Shown one piece after another: positions 17,831 through 27,070 of a stretch of 64,000 nt of DNA. Positions within the stretch are counted from its first letter, which is position 1; each line of letters starts with the position of its first letter. Below the pieces are notes generated by a model. It did not search any database. It had not been told where the DNA came from and worked only from the letters and a program-made list of their open reading frames with translations. Origin of the DNA: Haloechinothrix aidingensis (GTDB lineage: Bacteria; Actinomycetota; Actinomycetes; Mycobacteriales; Pseudonocardiaceae); the NCBI RefSeq assembly GCF_013450155.1, contig NZ_JACCKD010000002.1:362531-426530 (forward strand), given 5' to 3'. A program made the position numbers and the translations under genes.

Positions 17831-18370
17831 ATGCCGACGACATCCAGCAGCACAGCTCGCGCGGCCGGACTCCCGGCCGGCCCCGGCCTGGCGCTGGCCC
17901 TGCTGCTGGTGCTGGCCGCCTGCACCGGAGGATCCGCCATGGAGCCCACCCTCACCGAGGAGCAAGCCCGCGACCGCGCCGAACAGCACATCCAGGAAGC
18001 CATCGCCGCCCTCCCCGACGAGCCCACCCTGAACCTGCTCAGCGACTACTCGGACGAGTGCACCGACCCCACCGACAACGGACCCCAGGGTCGCTACCAG
18101 GTCGGCAAGACCTACTGGCTCGACGACCTCTCCCCCGAGCGCAACGACGCCTACCTCGACGCCCTCCGCGCCCACTGGGAGGCCAACAACTACCGCATCA
18201 GCAGCGACAACCGTCCCGACGACCGCACGATCACGGTCGAGCACAACGAGGACGCCTTCCGCATGTCCGTCGTGGCACGCCCCGACGACCAACGCCTCTC
18301 CCTCGGAGCGGGCTCGCCCTGCATCTGGCCCGAGGGAACCCCACCCGAGGACGACGAACCCGGCTTCTGA
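17831..18370 (+). CDS. Lipoprotein, third gene of the T7SS-type cassette
   Basis: 179 aa. A lipobox LALLLVLAACTGG (Cys near 31) after a longer n-region; the mature part (EEQARDRAEQHIQEAIAALP, CTDPTDNGPQGRYQVGKTYW, LRAHWEANNYRISSDNRP, MSVVARPDDQRLSL) has the order of small actinobacterial lipoproteins that follow DUF1023 or WXG genes. It starts 9 bases after the hydrolase stop, so it is in the same operon. As an outer-leaflet partner it could inhibit or hold the hydrolase; this is inference. Confidence 0.75.
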   Translation: MPTTSSSTARAAGLPAGPGLALALLLVLAACTGGSAMEPTLTEEQARDRAEQHIQEAIAALPDEPTLNLLSDYSDECTDPTDNGPQGRYQVGKTYWLDDLSPERNDAYLDALRAHWEANNYRISSDNRPDDRTITVEHNEDAFRMSVVARPDDQRLSLGAGSPCIWPEGTPPEDDEPGF

Positions 18371-18577
18371 CGCTCACCGCCGCGCCGCGGATCCGGCCGG
18401 CCAGCGCTCCTAGCCGGACCTTGGCGTCGGCACGTTCCGCCGCGGCACGTTCCGCCGCGCGATACGGGCGAACGAGACGGAACACGCATCCCCCTGTGAG
18501 CGATGCATTCCCTGCTGCATGTGCATCTGGTCGTGATGTAGAGTCGGGAATCACCGGTCGACCCCAGGGCCGGTTGC

Positions 18578-18612
18578 GGCCCCCGGCGCTTCTCCCCCTC
18601 GCGCTGGGGGCC
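18578..18612. terminator. GC-rich terminator-like hairpin
   Basis: Arms GGCCCCCGGCGC / GCGCTGGGGGCC with a pyrimidine-rich loop CTTCTCCCCCTC, about 210 bases after the lipoprotein stop and 50 before the next gene. Nearly the same hairpin as at 10312-10348, so this stem-loop is re-used in the genome. The rest of 18371-18661 shows no convincing gene. Confidence 0.65.
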
Positions 18613-18661
18613 CTCTACTCACCGGCCCGTACTGTGTGCGGGAAGGACAGGAGGTGACAGC

Positions 18662-18844
18662 GTGCGTGCGATCAACCCGTGGCGTGTTGTCACCAACCTG
18701 GCGGACTGGTTCGAGGTGCGTGGGGTATACGTCCCGCGCAAGGACACCGCACAGGTACAGCCCTGGCGTGAGTTCGGGTGGCTTCTCATCGGGTGGCTGC
18801 TCGGCCTGACCTTGTTCGTTCTCGTCTTCGCGCTCGCCACCTGA
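18662..18844 (+). CDS. Small single-pass membrane protein
   Basis: 60 aa. A basic/aromatic N-terminal half (NPWRVVTNLADWFEVRGVYV) is followed by one hydrophobic helix, FGWLLIGWLLGLTLFVLVFA. GTG 18662 is preceded by GGAGGTGACAGC, a strong ribosome site, which supports a real gene. No known family recognised; the likely orientation is helix at the C terminus with the N terminus inside. Confidence 0.65.
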   Translation: MRAINPWRVVTNLADWFEVRGVYVPRKDTAQVQPWREFGWLLIGWLLGLTLFVLVFALAT

Positions 18845-19029
18845 GCACGCGCGCCGCCACAGCTCGTCACGTCGAGTAGCCGACGGTTACAGTTCGGATA
18901 CAGCCCGGCACCGGGTCTGCCTCAACCGCCCTGTCGGCTCGCCCGTGACGCTGGCAGTGCGGAAAGCTGTGAGGGCGCCTCTCACCCACCCCGCCCACGA
19001 GCGGAACCCCGACTCCGAAGGAGTGACCC

Positions 19030-19581
19030 GTGCGCGCGCCCCGCGCCCGTCACCGCACGACGATCCTGCTCTGTGCGGCCGCCCTGACCTGCGTAGCGCC
19101 GGTCGCCGTCGGCGGCTGCGCCTCCCCGGCCACAGGGGAGTCCGCGGGCGCAGGCAGCGCGTCCGAGCCGGTGCCCGGCATGCGAGCGCACAACACCGAC
19201 CTCGAGTTCGGGCAGCGGAGCACGTTCGACAACGGGGTCGCGGTCCGCGTCGCCGGGCCACGCACGTTCACCCCCAGCGATGCCGCATACCCCTCCAGCG
19301 ACTCCGCCGTGGCGTTCGAGATCTCGCTCCGCAACGGATCGGACACGCCGTACCAGCTCTCCCAGCTCGCTGTGTCGGCGACGATGGCAGGCGCCGAGCT
19401 GCGCGAGATCGTCGACCCCCGCCAGGGGTTCACCGGATTCGCCGGTGCCGGTGACGACCTCCCCTCCGGCAGGAGCACGCATGTGACCGTCGCGTTCGCC
19501 GCAGCCGACGGCGAAGCCGCCGTATCGCTGACCGTGCAGGTCGACCCGGACCTGCACACCGCGCGGTTCACCGGCCGCTGA
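19030..19581 (+). CDS. Secreted lipoprotein, DUF4352-like
   Basis: 183 aa. Signal peptide with basic n-region and lipobox ending VAVGGCASP (Cys near 30). The mature domain is a beta-sandwich type: VAVRVAGPRTFTPSD, SAVAFEISLRNGSDTPYQLS, GRSTHVTVAFAAADG, SLTVQVDPDLHTARFTG. The EISLRNGSDTPYQ segment is like DUF4352 or Telomeric-repeat-type immunoglobulin-like lipoproteins. GAAGGAGTGACCC precedes GTG 19030. It ends just before hairpin A3. Function unknown. Confidence 0.72.
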   Translation: MRAPRARHRTTILLCAAALTCVAPVAVGGCASPATGESAGAGSASEPVPGMRAHNTDLEFGQRSTFDNGVAVRVAGPRTFTPSDAAYPSSDSAVAFEISLRNGSDTPYQLSQLAVSATMAGAELREIVDPRQGFTGFAGAGDDLPSGRSTHVTVAFAAADGEAAVSLTVQVDPDLHTARFTGR

Positions 19582-19595
19582 CACCCCGCGTGGGG

Positions 19596-19650
19596 CGAGC
19601 CGAAGGGCCCCTCCGGTGCATATTCGGTACCCGAGGCCCCCTTCGGCTCG
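19596..19650. repeat. Hairpin repeat family A, copy 3
   Basis: Arms start CGAGCCGAAGGGCCCCTCCGG and end GAGGCCCCCTTCGGCTCG around TGCATATTCGGTAC. It lies 14 bases after the lipoprotein stop and 49 bases before the peroxiredoxin start, in a plus-to-plus junction, consistent with a terminator between separate transcripts. Confidence 0.8.
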
Positions 19651-19699
19651 AACTCGCCCGGCCGCTGGCCGCGTCGCCGGCAACGTCTATGCTCGGCGC

Positions 19700-20179
19700 G
19701 TGGCTGATCAACAACGACTGTCCCCCGGCGACAAGGCCCCCGACTTCACCCTTCCGGACAGTACGGGAGCCCCGGTCACGCTGTCCGGCTACCGGGGCCT
19801 GCCGGTCATCGTGTACTTCTACCCGCGCGCGGCCACTCCCGGCTGCACCACGCAGGCCTGCGACTTCCGCGACAACCTGGCGTTGCTCGGCGACTCCGGC
19901 TACCGGGTGCTCGGGATCTCTCCGGACCCCCAGGACAAGCTCGCCGCCTTCGCCGAGGCCGAGCGCCTCCCGTTCCCCCTGCTGTCCGATCCGGACAAAG
20001 AGGTGATGGCCGGGTGGGGCGCCTTCGGCGAGAAGACGAACTACGGCAAGGTCACGCAGGGCGTGATCCGGTCGACCGTCGTCGTCGACGCCGATGGCGT
20101 GATCGCGCTCGCCCGTTACAACGTCAAGGCGACCGGGCACGTCGCGCGGCTGCTCAGGGACCTGGAGATCAGCGCCTAG
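19700..20179 (+). CDS. bcp: Thioredoxin-dependent peroxiredoxin, Bcp/PrxQ type
   Basis: 159 aa. Reduces hydroperoxides using a peroxidatic and a resolving cysteine, visible as ATPGCTTQACDFRDN (Cys about 50 and 55, the CX4C spacing of PrxQ). The fold landmarks are APDFTLPDSTGAPVTLSGY, VIVYFYPRAATPG, VLGISPDPQDKLAAF and RSTVVVDADGVIALAR. GTG 19700 starts just before the conserved region; earlier in-frame codons pass through hairpin A3. Converges with rdgB. Confidence 0.92.
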   Translation: MADQQRLSPGDKAPDFTLPDSTGAPVTLSGYRGLPVIVYFYPRAATPGCTTQACDFRDNLALLGDSGYRVLGISPDPQDKLAAFAEAERLPFPLLSDPDKEVMAGWGAFGEKTNYGKVTQGVIRSTVVVDADGVIALARYNVKATGHVARLLRDLEISA

Positions 20180-20205
20180 GGTGCGGCCCCAGAAGGACGC
20201 ACACC

Positions 20206-20814
20206 CTACGCCGACGCCAGCTCGCGCAAGTGCGTGACCAGCGCCCGCAACGCCTGTCCGCGGTGCGACACCTCGTCCTTCTCGCTCGGTTCCAGCTCCG
20301 CCGAGGTCCGGGTGTCGCCGTCCGGCACGAAGATCGGGTCGTAACCGAACCCGTTCGTCCCCCGCGGCTCCCTGGTGAGCGTCCCGTGCCAGCGGCCGAG
20401 TACGACCGTCTCGGAGCCGTCCGGGCGTACGAGCGCGGCAGCGCACACGAACGCCGCCGTCCGCCGCTCGTCGGGAACATCGCTGAGCTGGTCGAGCACC
20501 AGCCGGAGGTTGGCCTCGTCGTCGCCGTGCCGACCGGCCCAGCGCGCCGAGAGTACACCCGGCATACCACCGAGCGCGTCCACCGCGAGCCCGGAGTCGT
20601 CCGCGACGGAGGCGAGCCCGGATGCCCGCGCGGCGTCGCGGGCCTTGATGAGCGCGTTGTCGGAGAACGTCGCCGCCGCCTCCACCGACTCCTCGAACGG
20701 CTCGACATCGGCGAGACCCACCACCGTCAGCTCGTCGATACCGGCCGAGGTGAGGATGCGCCGCAGCTCGTCGAGCTTCTTGGTGTTGCGCGTCGCCAGC
20801 AGCAGCCGCGTCAT
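20206..20814 (-). CDS. rdgB: RdgB/HAM1-type non-canonical purine NTP pyrophosphatase
   Basis: 202 aa. Hydrolyses ITP, dITP and XTP to monophosphates and keeps them out of nucleic acids. Landmarks: [15 protein letters not shown] at the start, [33 protein letters not shown], the [21 protein letters not shown] core and [10 protein letters not shown] near the end. ATG overlaps the rph stop by four bases (ATGA), so the two are coupled, the same pair as Rv1340-Rv1341 in M. tuberculosis. Confidence 0.95.
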   Translation of the reverse strand: MTRLLLATRNTKKLDELRRILTSAGIDELTVVGLADVEPFEESVEAAATFSDNALIKARDAARASGLASVADDSGLAVDALGGMPGVLSARWAGRHGDDEANLRLVLDQLSDVPDERRTAAFVCAAALVRPDGSETVVLGRWHGTLTREPRGTNGFGYDPIFVPDGDTRTSAELEPSEKDEVSHRGQALRALVTHLRELASA

Positions 20815-21599
20815 TTCCCGCCCTTGGACTTCTTGCCGTTCTTGCCCTGCTTACGCTCCGGCAACTCACCGGGATACGGCTGCTCGAGCGCCTCGGTCTG
20901 CTTACGCGCCAGCTCCGCGCACCCGGCGAGCGCGGAGTCCAGCATGCGATCCAGCGTCGATCGGGTGAACGTCGCGCCTTCAGCCGTGCCCTGGACCTCG
21001 ATCAGCGTGCCGGTCTCGGTGGCCACCACGTTCATGTCCACCTCGGCGCGCGCGTCCTCCTCGTACGGCAGGTCCAGCCGGACCTTCCCGTCCACGACCC
21101 CGACGCTGATCGCCGCGATCGCGGCCGAGAGCGGCTTCGGGTCGGCGAGGCTGCCCGCGGCGTCGAGCCACGTGATCGCGTCGGCGAGCGCGACGTAGGC
21201 GCCGGTGATCGCCGCCGTACGCGTACCGCCGTCGGCCTGGATGACGTCGCAGTCGATCACGATGGTGTTCTCACCGAGCGCGGCGAGGTCGATACACGCA
21301 CGCAGGGACCTGCCGATCAACCTGCTGATCTCATGGGTACGGCCGCCGATCTTGCCCTTCACCGACTCGCGGTCACCGCGGCTGCCGGTCGCAGAGGGCA
21401 GCATCGCGTACTCGGCAGTGACCCACCCGAGTCCCGAACCGACACGCCAGCGCGGCACACCCTCGGTCACGCTCGCCGCGCACAACACGCGGGTGTCGCC
21501 GAACTCGATCAGCACCGACCCGGCGGGCCACTTCTGGTACCCGCGCGTGATGGTGACGTCCCGTAGCTGGTCATCGTCTCGTCCGTCTGCTCGTACCAC
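20811..21599 (-). CDS. rph: Ribonuclease PH
   Basis: 262 aa phosphate-dependent 3' exoribonuclease that trims tRNA 3' ends. Landmarks: [85 protein letters not shown] and [20 protein letters not shown]. The tail is lysine-rich ([12 protein letters not shown]). GTG 21599 gives the family N terminus. Coupled to rdgB downstream; the MBL gene lies 55 bases upstream on the same strand. Confidence 0.95.
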   Translation of the reverse strand: MVRADGRDDDQLRDVTITRGYQKWPAGSVLIEFGDTRVLCAASVTEGVPRWRVGSGLGWVTAEYAMLPSATGSRGDRESVKGKIGGRTHEISRLIGRSLRACIDLAALGENTIVIDCDVIQADGGTRTAAITGAYVALADAITWLDAAGSLADPKPLSAAIAAISVGVVDGKVRLDLPYEEDARAEVDMNVVATETGTLIEVQGTAEGATFTRSTLDRMLDSALAGCAELARKQTEALEQPYPGELPERKQGKNGKKSKGGK

Positions 21600-21654
21600 G
21601 GATCGAGCCTATCGACGGTCCGTATCGCGGTCGCGTCCGGCCCGCACGTGCCGC

Positions 21655-22419
21655 TCAGAACTGGTAGACCGCCCCCTGCTCGACCAGCTCGAGCGGGCCG
21701 GCGAACGCGGTGCGCGCCTCCGCGTAGATCTTGGCGCGGTCGGTCCAGGGGGCGATGTGGGTGAGCAGGAGCCTGCGCGCGCCCGTGCGGGTGGCGAGCG
21801 CTCCGGCAGCGGCCCCGGACAGGTGCACCCCGACGGGGCGATCGTCCGACTCGGTCCAGGTGGCCTCCGCGAGCAGGACGTCCACATCGGCGGCCAGGCT
21901 GTCGAGTTCCGGGCAGACGTCGGTGTCGCCGGTGTAGGCGATCGTCACGTCCCCGTAGGCGATACGCAGCCCGAAGGCCGGGGTCGGGTGGAACACCGGA
22001 AACGCGGTGATCTCGAATGGACCGATTCGCGCGGGCTCGACGGGCAGCGACCGGAACTCGAAGACGTCCGACAGGTCGGTCTCGGCGCGCTCCGGCTCGT
22101 TCGGGGCGTACAGGTTGGCAAGCCGCGCGGCGGCATCGTCCGGCCCGTACAGCGGCAGGCGCTGACCGCCCGCCGGCCGCTGCGGGTGGTACCTGCGCAG
22201 CACTGTCAGGGCAGCCACATCGACGCAGTGATCCGGGTGCAGGTGAGACAGCATCAGCGCGTCCAGCTCGAACGGATCCTGAATCGCCTGCAACGCGGCG
22301 AGCGTCCCGTTGCCCAACTCGAGCCCGAGAACGAAGCCGTCCGCCTCGATGAGGTACCCCGAGGCATTCGTGGTGGGGCCAGGGATACTTCCCGCGCAGC
22401 CGAGAATCGTCAGTCGCAC
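21655..22419 (-). CDS. MBL-fold hydrolase (Rv1339-like, RNase Z / cyclic-nucleotide phosphodiesterase group)
   Basis: 254 aa metallo-beta-lactamase fold. Zinc motif SHLHPDHCVDVAAL near residue 60, followed by AYTGDTDVCPEL and LLTHIAPWTDRAK for the later metal residues; the N terminus is MRLTILGCAGSIPGP. Position between murI and rph matches Rv1339 of M. tuberculosis, an atypical cyclic-nucleotide phosphodiesterase. No RNase Z exosite is obvious. Substrate assignment rests on synteny and not on sequence alone. Confidence 0.85.
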   Translation of the reverse strand: MRLTILGCAGSIPGPTTNASGYLIEADGFVLGLELGNGTLAALQAIQDPFELDALMLSHLHPDHCVDVAALTVLRRYHPQRPAGGQRLPLYGPDDAAARLANLYAPNEPERAETDLSDVFEFRSLPVEPARIGPFEITAFPVFHPTPAFGLRIAYGDVTIAYTGDTDVCPELDSLAADVDVLLAEATWTESDDRPVGVHLSGAAAGALATRTGARRLLLTHIAPWTDRAKIYAEARTAFAGPLELVEQGAVYQF

Positions 22420-22533
22420 GCTGCCTACCCTGCCACGTCACAGCACTGAGGAGAATGAGGCACGGGCAACATCACCCGTGTCACGCGAGGGCCACCCCTG
22501 CTGCGCCGGGCCCCGGGACGGCCGTGCTTCCCG

Positions 22534-23358
22534 CTAGCCGGTACGCGCGAGCGAGCGTACCGCGAACCCGTCCCGGATGCCGAGGAAACGCTGCGCGATC
22601 CGCGTGAACGGTTCGGCCTCGCCGGTTGCGAGGAACTCGTGCTCGGGCCCGGTGACGGGCCGCTCGGCGTCGGCGAGCAGGTCCGCCCGGATCAGCGTGC
22701 GCACCACGTCCTTAGCGGTCTCCTCCGCGCTGGAGACGAGCGTCACCTCGTGGCCCATCACGATCTGCAGGACACCGGTCAGCAACGGGTAGTGCGTGCA
22801 ACCGAGCACCAGCGTGTCCACGTCCGCACGCAGCAGCGGGTCGAGGTACCCCTGGGCGAGTCCGAGCACCTGCCTCCCCGATGTGATGCCGCGCTCGACG
22901 AAGTCGACGAACCGCGGGCAGGCCACACTGGTGACGCGCACGTCGCGCACGGCGGCGAACGCGTCGTCGTAGGCCCTCGACCGGACGGTGCCCTCCGTCC
23001 CGATCACCCCGATGCGGCCGGTGTGCGTCGCGGCCACCGCGCGCCGCACAGCGGGCAGCACCACCTCGACCACCGGCACGTCGTAGCGTTCCCGCGCGTC
23101 GCGCAGGCAGGCGGCCGAGGCGGTGTTGCAGGCGATCACCAGCGCCTTGACCCCGCTGTCGACCAGCTCGTCGAGCTGGGCCAGCGCCAGCTCGCGTGCG
23201 CGGGCGATGGGAAGCGGGCCGTACGGGGAGTTGGCGGTGTCACCGACGTAGCGCACCCGCTCGGCGGGGAGCTGGTCGAGCACCGCACGCGCCACCGTCA
23301 AACCCCCGACTCCGGAGTCGAAGATCCCGATGGGCGCGCTCGCGTCGACTGGTGGCAC
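22534..23358 (-). CDS. murI: Glutamate racemase
   Basis: 274 aa. Interconverts L- and D-glutamate for peptidoglycan. The two catalytic cysteines are in [14 protein letters not shown] and [15 protein letters not shown]; the N terminus has [15 protein letters not shown] and [14 protein letters not shown]. Same-strand neighbour of the rhomboid gene (18-base gap), as in mycobacteria. Enzymes of this type in mycobacteria also affect gyrase; nothing here tests that. Confidence 0.95.
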   Translation of the reverse strand: MPPVDASAPIGIFDSGVGGLTVARAVLDQLPAERVRYVGDTANSPYGPLPIARARELALAQLDELVDSGVKALVIACNTASAACLRDARERYDVPVVEVVLPAVRRAVAATHTGRIGVIGTEGTVRSRAYDDAFAAVRDVRVTSVACPRFVDFVERGITSGRQVLGLAQGYLDPLLRADVDTLVLGCTHYPLLTGVLQIVMGHEVTLVSSAEETAKDVVRTLIRADLLADAERPVTGPEHEFLATGEAEPFTRIAQRFLGIRDGFAVRSLARTG

Positions 23359-23376
23359 GGTCGCGAGCCTACTCGC

Positions 23377-24000
23377 CTACCAGGTCCACCGGGTCGCGCG
23401 CACCTGCCCGCGTTCGGCACGCGCCACCAGCCACGCGGCGAGGATGCCGGACAGCGCACCGAAGAGGTGCCCCTGCCAGGACACGCCCTGGTAGAGCGGC
23501 AGCACACTCCACAACATGCTGCCGTACAGGAAGAACAGGATGCCCGCGATGACCAGCTGCCCGCCACTGCGGTTGAAGAACCCGCGAACCAGCAGGAAAG
23601 CCAGCCACCCGAACGCGAGGCCGGACGCACCGATCGTGACGGCCTGCGACGGCCCGGCCAGCCACACACCCAACCCGCTGAGCATCCAGATCAGGGCGGT
23701 CACGACCGCCCACTGCGCGAGCCCGCCCGCCATCGCCAGGAATGCGAACACCACGACCGGCACGGTGTTGGCCGCCAGGTGATCCCAGCCACCGTGCAGC
23801 AGCGGCGCCCACAGCAGCCCGTCGAACTCCGACCAGTCCCTGCTGCGGATCCCGCCCGCGCGCACCAGGCTCGCCGGGAAGATCCGGTCGACGAACCACA
23901 CCAGGTACAGCAGCGCGACGAAGCCGAACGACACGAGCAGTGCCTTGCCCGGCTCCGCCGGGAGCGCGCGCTTCGTCGAGTCCTCCGGCAGCCTGCTCAT
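23377..24000 (-). CDS. Rhomboid-family intramembrane serine protease
   Basis: 207 aa with about six transmembrane helices. The catalytic pair is present: Ser in TIGASGLAFGWL and His in SWQGHLFGALSGILAAW; the helix-2 region LLHGGWDHLAANTVPVVVF holds the conserved His and Asn. It is the Rv1337 counterpart, between cysM and murI. It presumably cuts type I membrane proteins within the membrane; the substrate is unknown. Confidence 0.9.
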   Translation of the reverse strand: MSRLPEDSTKRALPAEPGKALLVSFGFVALLYLVWFVDRIFPASLVRAGGIRSRDWSEFDGLLWAPLLHGGWDHLAANTVPVVVFAFLAMAGGLAQWAVVTALIWMLSGLGVWLAGPSQAVTIGASGLAFGWLAFLLVRGFFNRSGGQLVIAGILFFLYGSMLWSVLPLYQGVSWQGHLFGALSGILAAWLVARAERGQVRATRWTW

Positions 24001-24041
24001 ACCCTCAGTCTCCTAGCCGGAACCACCCGTCCGCCTCCGGG

Positions 24042-24995
<954 letters not shown>

Positions 24996-25274
24996 TTAAC
25001 GTGCACCACCAGCGACTGCGGGAAGGATCGTCACGGTGTCGCCGTCGGATACCTCGGCGTCCAGCCCACCGACGAAACGCACGTCCTCGTCGTTGACGTA
25101 GACGTTGACGAACCGGTGCAGCTTGGAGTCCTTGACCAGACGCTCCTTCAAACCACTGTGCCGGGACTCGATGTCGTCGAGGACCTCGAGCACCGTGCTA
25201 CCCGCCGCCTCGACCGACTTCGCGCCGTCGGTGTGGCTTCGCAAGATGGTCGGGATGGACACGGTTACAGCCAT
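24996..25274 (-). CDS. cysO: CysO sulfur-carrier protein with a C-terminal AR extension
   Basis: 92 aa beta-grasp (ThiS/MoaD-like) carrier. Landmarks: VSIPTILRSHTDGAKSVE, LKERLVKDSKLHRFVNVYVN and GDTVTILPAVAGG near the end. Known mycobacterial CysO ends exactly in GG, whose carboxylate becomes the thiocarboxylate. Here two more residues follow, ending ...AGGAR before TAA (checked by codons GCT GGT GGT GCA CGT TAA). The AR tail must presumably be removed before activation; the adjacent JAMM peptidase Mec is the candidate. Upstream gap to mec is 74 bases. Confidence 0.93.
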   Translation of the reverse strand: MAVTVSIPTILRSHTDGAKSVEAAGSTVLEVLDDIESRHSGLKERLVKDSKLHRFVNVYVNDEDVRFVGGLDAEVSDGDTVTILPAVAGGAR

Positions 25275-25348
25275 GTGTTACCTCCGCGGAAATGGGCCGG
25301 CATTACGCTTGCCTTGACGCTGACACTCGGGTGACTATTCCCGGCGCC

Positions 25349-25801
25349 TCAGTCTTCGTGAAGGCCGTCACTACCAGTATCGGCCTTCGACGAGGGTTCG
25401 ACCACCTCGACGTCCTCCTCGGTGACGACCCCGTCCACGATGCGATACGAGCGGAACTCGTAGGTCTCCGGGTCCCTGGTCGACACCAAGACATAGTGCG
25501 CTTCAGGTTCCGAGGCGTAGGCGATGTCGGTTCGTGAGGGGTAGGCCTCCGTCGCCGTGTGCGAGTGGTAAATGACCACGGGCACCTCGTCACGCGCGTC
25601 CATCTCGCGGTAGAGCTTGAGCAGGTCGCCCGAGTCGAACTCGTAGAAGGTCGGCGAACGCGCGGCGTTGACCATCGGGATGAAACGCTCCGGCTCATCG
25701 GAGCCCTCCTTCCCGGCGATAACCCCGCACGCCTCGTCCGGGTGGTCCCGGCGAGCATGCGCGACGATCTCGTCGACAAAGTCCCTACGGATCTTCAGCA
25801 C
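25349..25801 (-). CDS. mec: Mec, JAMM/MPN metallopeptidase of the CysO pathway
   Basis: 150 aa. Zinc peptidase that releases cysteine from the CysO-Cys adduct. The JAMM signature is VIYHSHTATEAYPSRTDIAYA (His-X-His and Ser..Asp), with the upstream catalytic Glu in PDEACGVIAG. The tail after about residue 130 is acidic and variable. First gene of mec-cysO-cysM, in the Rv1334-Rv1336 order. It may also process the extended CysO tail here. Confidence 0.92.
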   Translation of the reverse strand: MLKIRRDFVDEIVAHARRDHPDEACGVIAGKEGSDEPERFIPMVNAARSPTFYEFDSGDLLKLYREMDARDEVPVVIYHSHTATEAYPSRTDIAYASEPEAHYVLVSTRDPETYEFRSYRIVDGVVTEEDVEVVEPSSKADTGSDGLHED

Positions 25802-25887
25802 GTTGCCATCCTAAAGGTTGGACGTTCGGTGTCCGCATCATGAGAAGGGCCACGCCGCGCTCACACCCCAGCGCTTCCCGGGAGCAC

Positions 25888-26985
25888 TCAGCACACCTCC
25901 GGCCAGACGTCCCGGTAGGCGGGCAGCCCGGCCGTGCCGTCCGCGCGCAGCAGGCCGTGCACCATCGCGCGGGAGAAGCACGTGGCGGCTGCCGCGCACA
26001 GCTGGTCGAGCGCGGCAGCGCGGGCCGCGGCCCCGAACGGCCCCGAGCCCTCCGGAAGTTCGTGGGCACCCGTGCCGAGCGCGAATACCGTATCCCCGTC
26101 GAACATCGAGTGCGCGGGACGCACGGCGCGGGCGATCCCGTCCTGTGCCGCCATGGCAAGGCGCTGGCACTCGGCCTTGGTCAGCGCCGCATCGGTGGCC
26201 ACCACGCCGATCGTGGTGTTCAGCGACCGGCCGTCGTCCCCGGCGTGACCACCGTCACCGCTGGAGAGATCTCCCGCTCGGGACGGCCAGGCACCGACGC
26301 CGAACTCTCCGGCGAGCTCGCATTCGGCCGTCCACGGCCTGCCTGTGCCGGTGTCGACGGCCTCACCGAAGGCGTTGACCACGGCCAGCGCTCCCACGGT
26401 CGGCTGTGACTCGCCCGGCTGGGGGTGGCCGGGCCGGGTCTCCCCGGCCCGGCCACCGGGTTCCGGCACGATCACGCTCGCCGTGCCGACGCCGCCCTTC
26501 AGCGAGCCGACCTTGGCACCGGCGCCCGCCCCGACACACCCCTGCGCCACGGGGCCGGATGCCGCGTTCTGGCAGGCCTGGTAACCGAACTCCGCGTCCG
26601 GGCGGTTGCCCCAGTCGCTGCGGGGCAGGTCGAACACGACCGCGGCCGGCACGACCGGGACCACCTCGTGCGGCTGCGCACCGACGGCGAACCCGTGCGC
26701 GCGTTCGCCGAGCCAGCGCATCACCCCGTCGGCGGCCGCGAGGCCGTAGGCGCTCCCGCCGGACAGGCAGATGCCGTGCACCTGTTGCACGAGGTTCTGC
26801 GGGGCGAGCAGGTCCGTCTCCCGGGTCCCCGGCGCTCCGCCACGACCGTCGACGCCGCATACGGCACCGTCCGGGACCAGCACCACGGTGCTGCCGGTCG
26901 CCCATCCACGGCCCACGCGCTCGTGGTGCCCGACGGATAGCCCCGCCACATCGGTGATCGCGTTCTCCGCCCCCGTCATGCTCAT
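25888..26985 (-). CDS. P1/S58-type N-terminal-nucleophile hydrolase (DmpA / NylC / Rv1333 family)
   Basis: 365 aa, self-cleaving family of aminopeptidases and nylon-oligomer hydrolases. Conserved parts: NAITDVAGLSVGHHERVG, GAPGTRETDLLAPQNLV, ICLSGGSAYGLAAADGVMR, VGSLKGGVGTASVIVPEP, ALAVVNAFGEAVD, and the processing site region GRSLNTTIGVVATDAALTK, where the Thr after Asn matches the NylC nucleophile. A Gly/Pro-rich segment (about 205-225) is an insertion. ATG 26985 (MSMTGAENAI) is chosen; an upstream frame reaches 27060 but runs through a 59-base hairpin. Same place as Rv1333; upstream of mec. Confidence 0.85.
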   Translation of the reverse strand: MSMTGAENAITDVAGLSVGHHERVGRGWATGSTVVLVPDGAVCGVDGRGGAPGTRETDLLAPQNLVQQVHGICLSGGSAYGLAAADGVMRWLGERAHGFAVGAQPHEVVPVVPAAVVFDLPRSDWGNRPDAEFGYQACQNAASGPVAQGCVGAGAGAKVGSLKGGVGTASVIVPEPGGRAGETRPGHPQPGESQPTVGALAVVNAFGEAVDTGTGRPWTAECELAGEFGVGAWPSRAGDLSSGDGGHAGDDGRSLNTTIGVVATDAALTKAECQRLAMAAQDGIARAVRPAHSMFDGDTVFALGTGAHELPEGSGPFGAAARAAALDQLCAAAATCFSRAMVHGLLRADGTAGLPAYRDVWPEVC

Positions 26986-27011
26986 CGTGCCCCGAGACGC
27001 TACCAGCATAT

Positions 27012-27070
27012 GGCCGGCTGAATGACGCGTTCGGTCCGTCTGGCGGACCGAACGCGTCATTCAGCCGGCC
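27012..27070. repeat. Hairpin repeat family B, copy 2 (perfect 27-base arms)
   Basis: Perfect 27-base arms (left starts GGCCGGCTGAATGACGCGTT) around the loop TCTGG. The right arm contains the stop codon and last two codons of the DUF2017 gene on the minus strand, so the end of that gene is written inside the hairpin. It probably terminates clpS-DUF2017 and separates it from the NylC-like gene. Confidence 0.9.
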
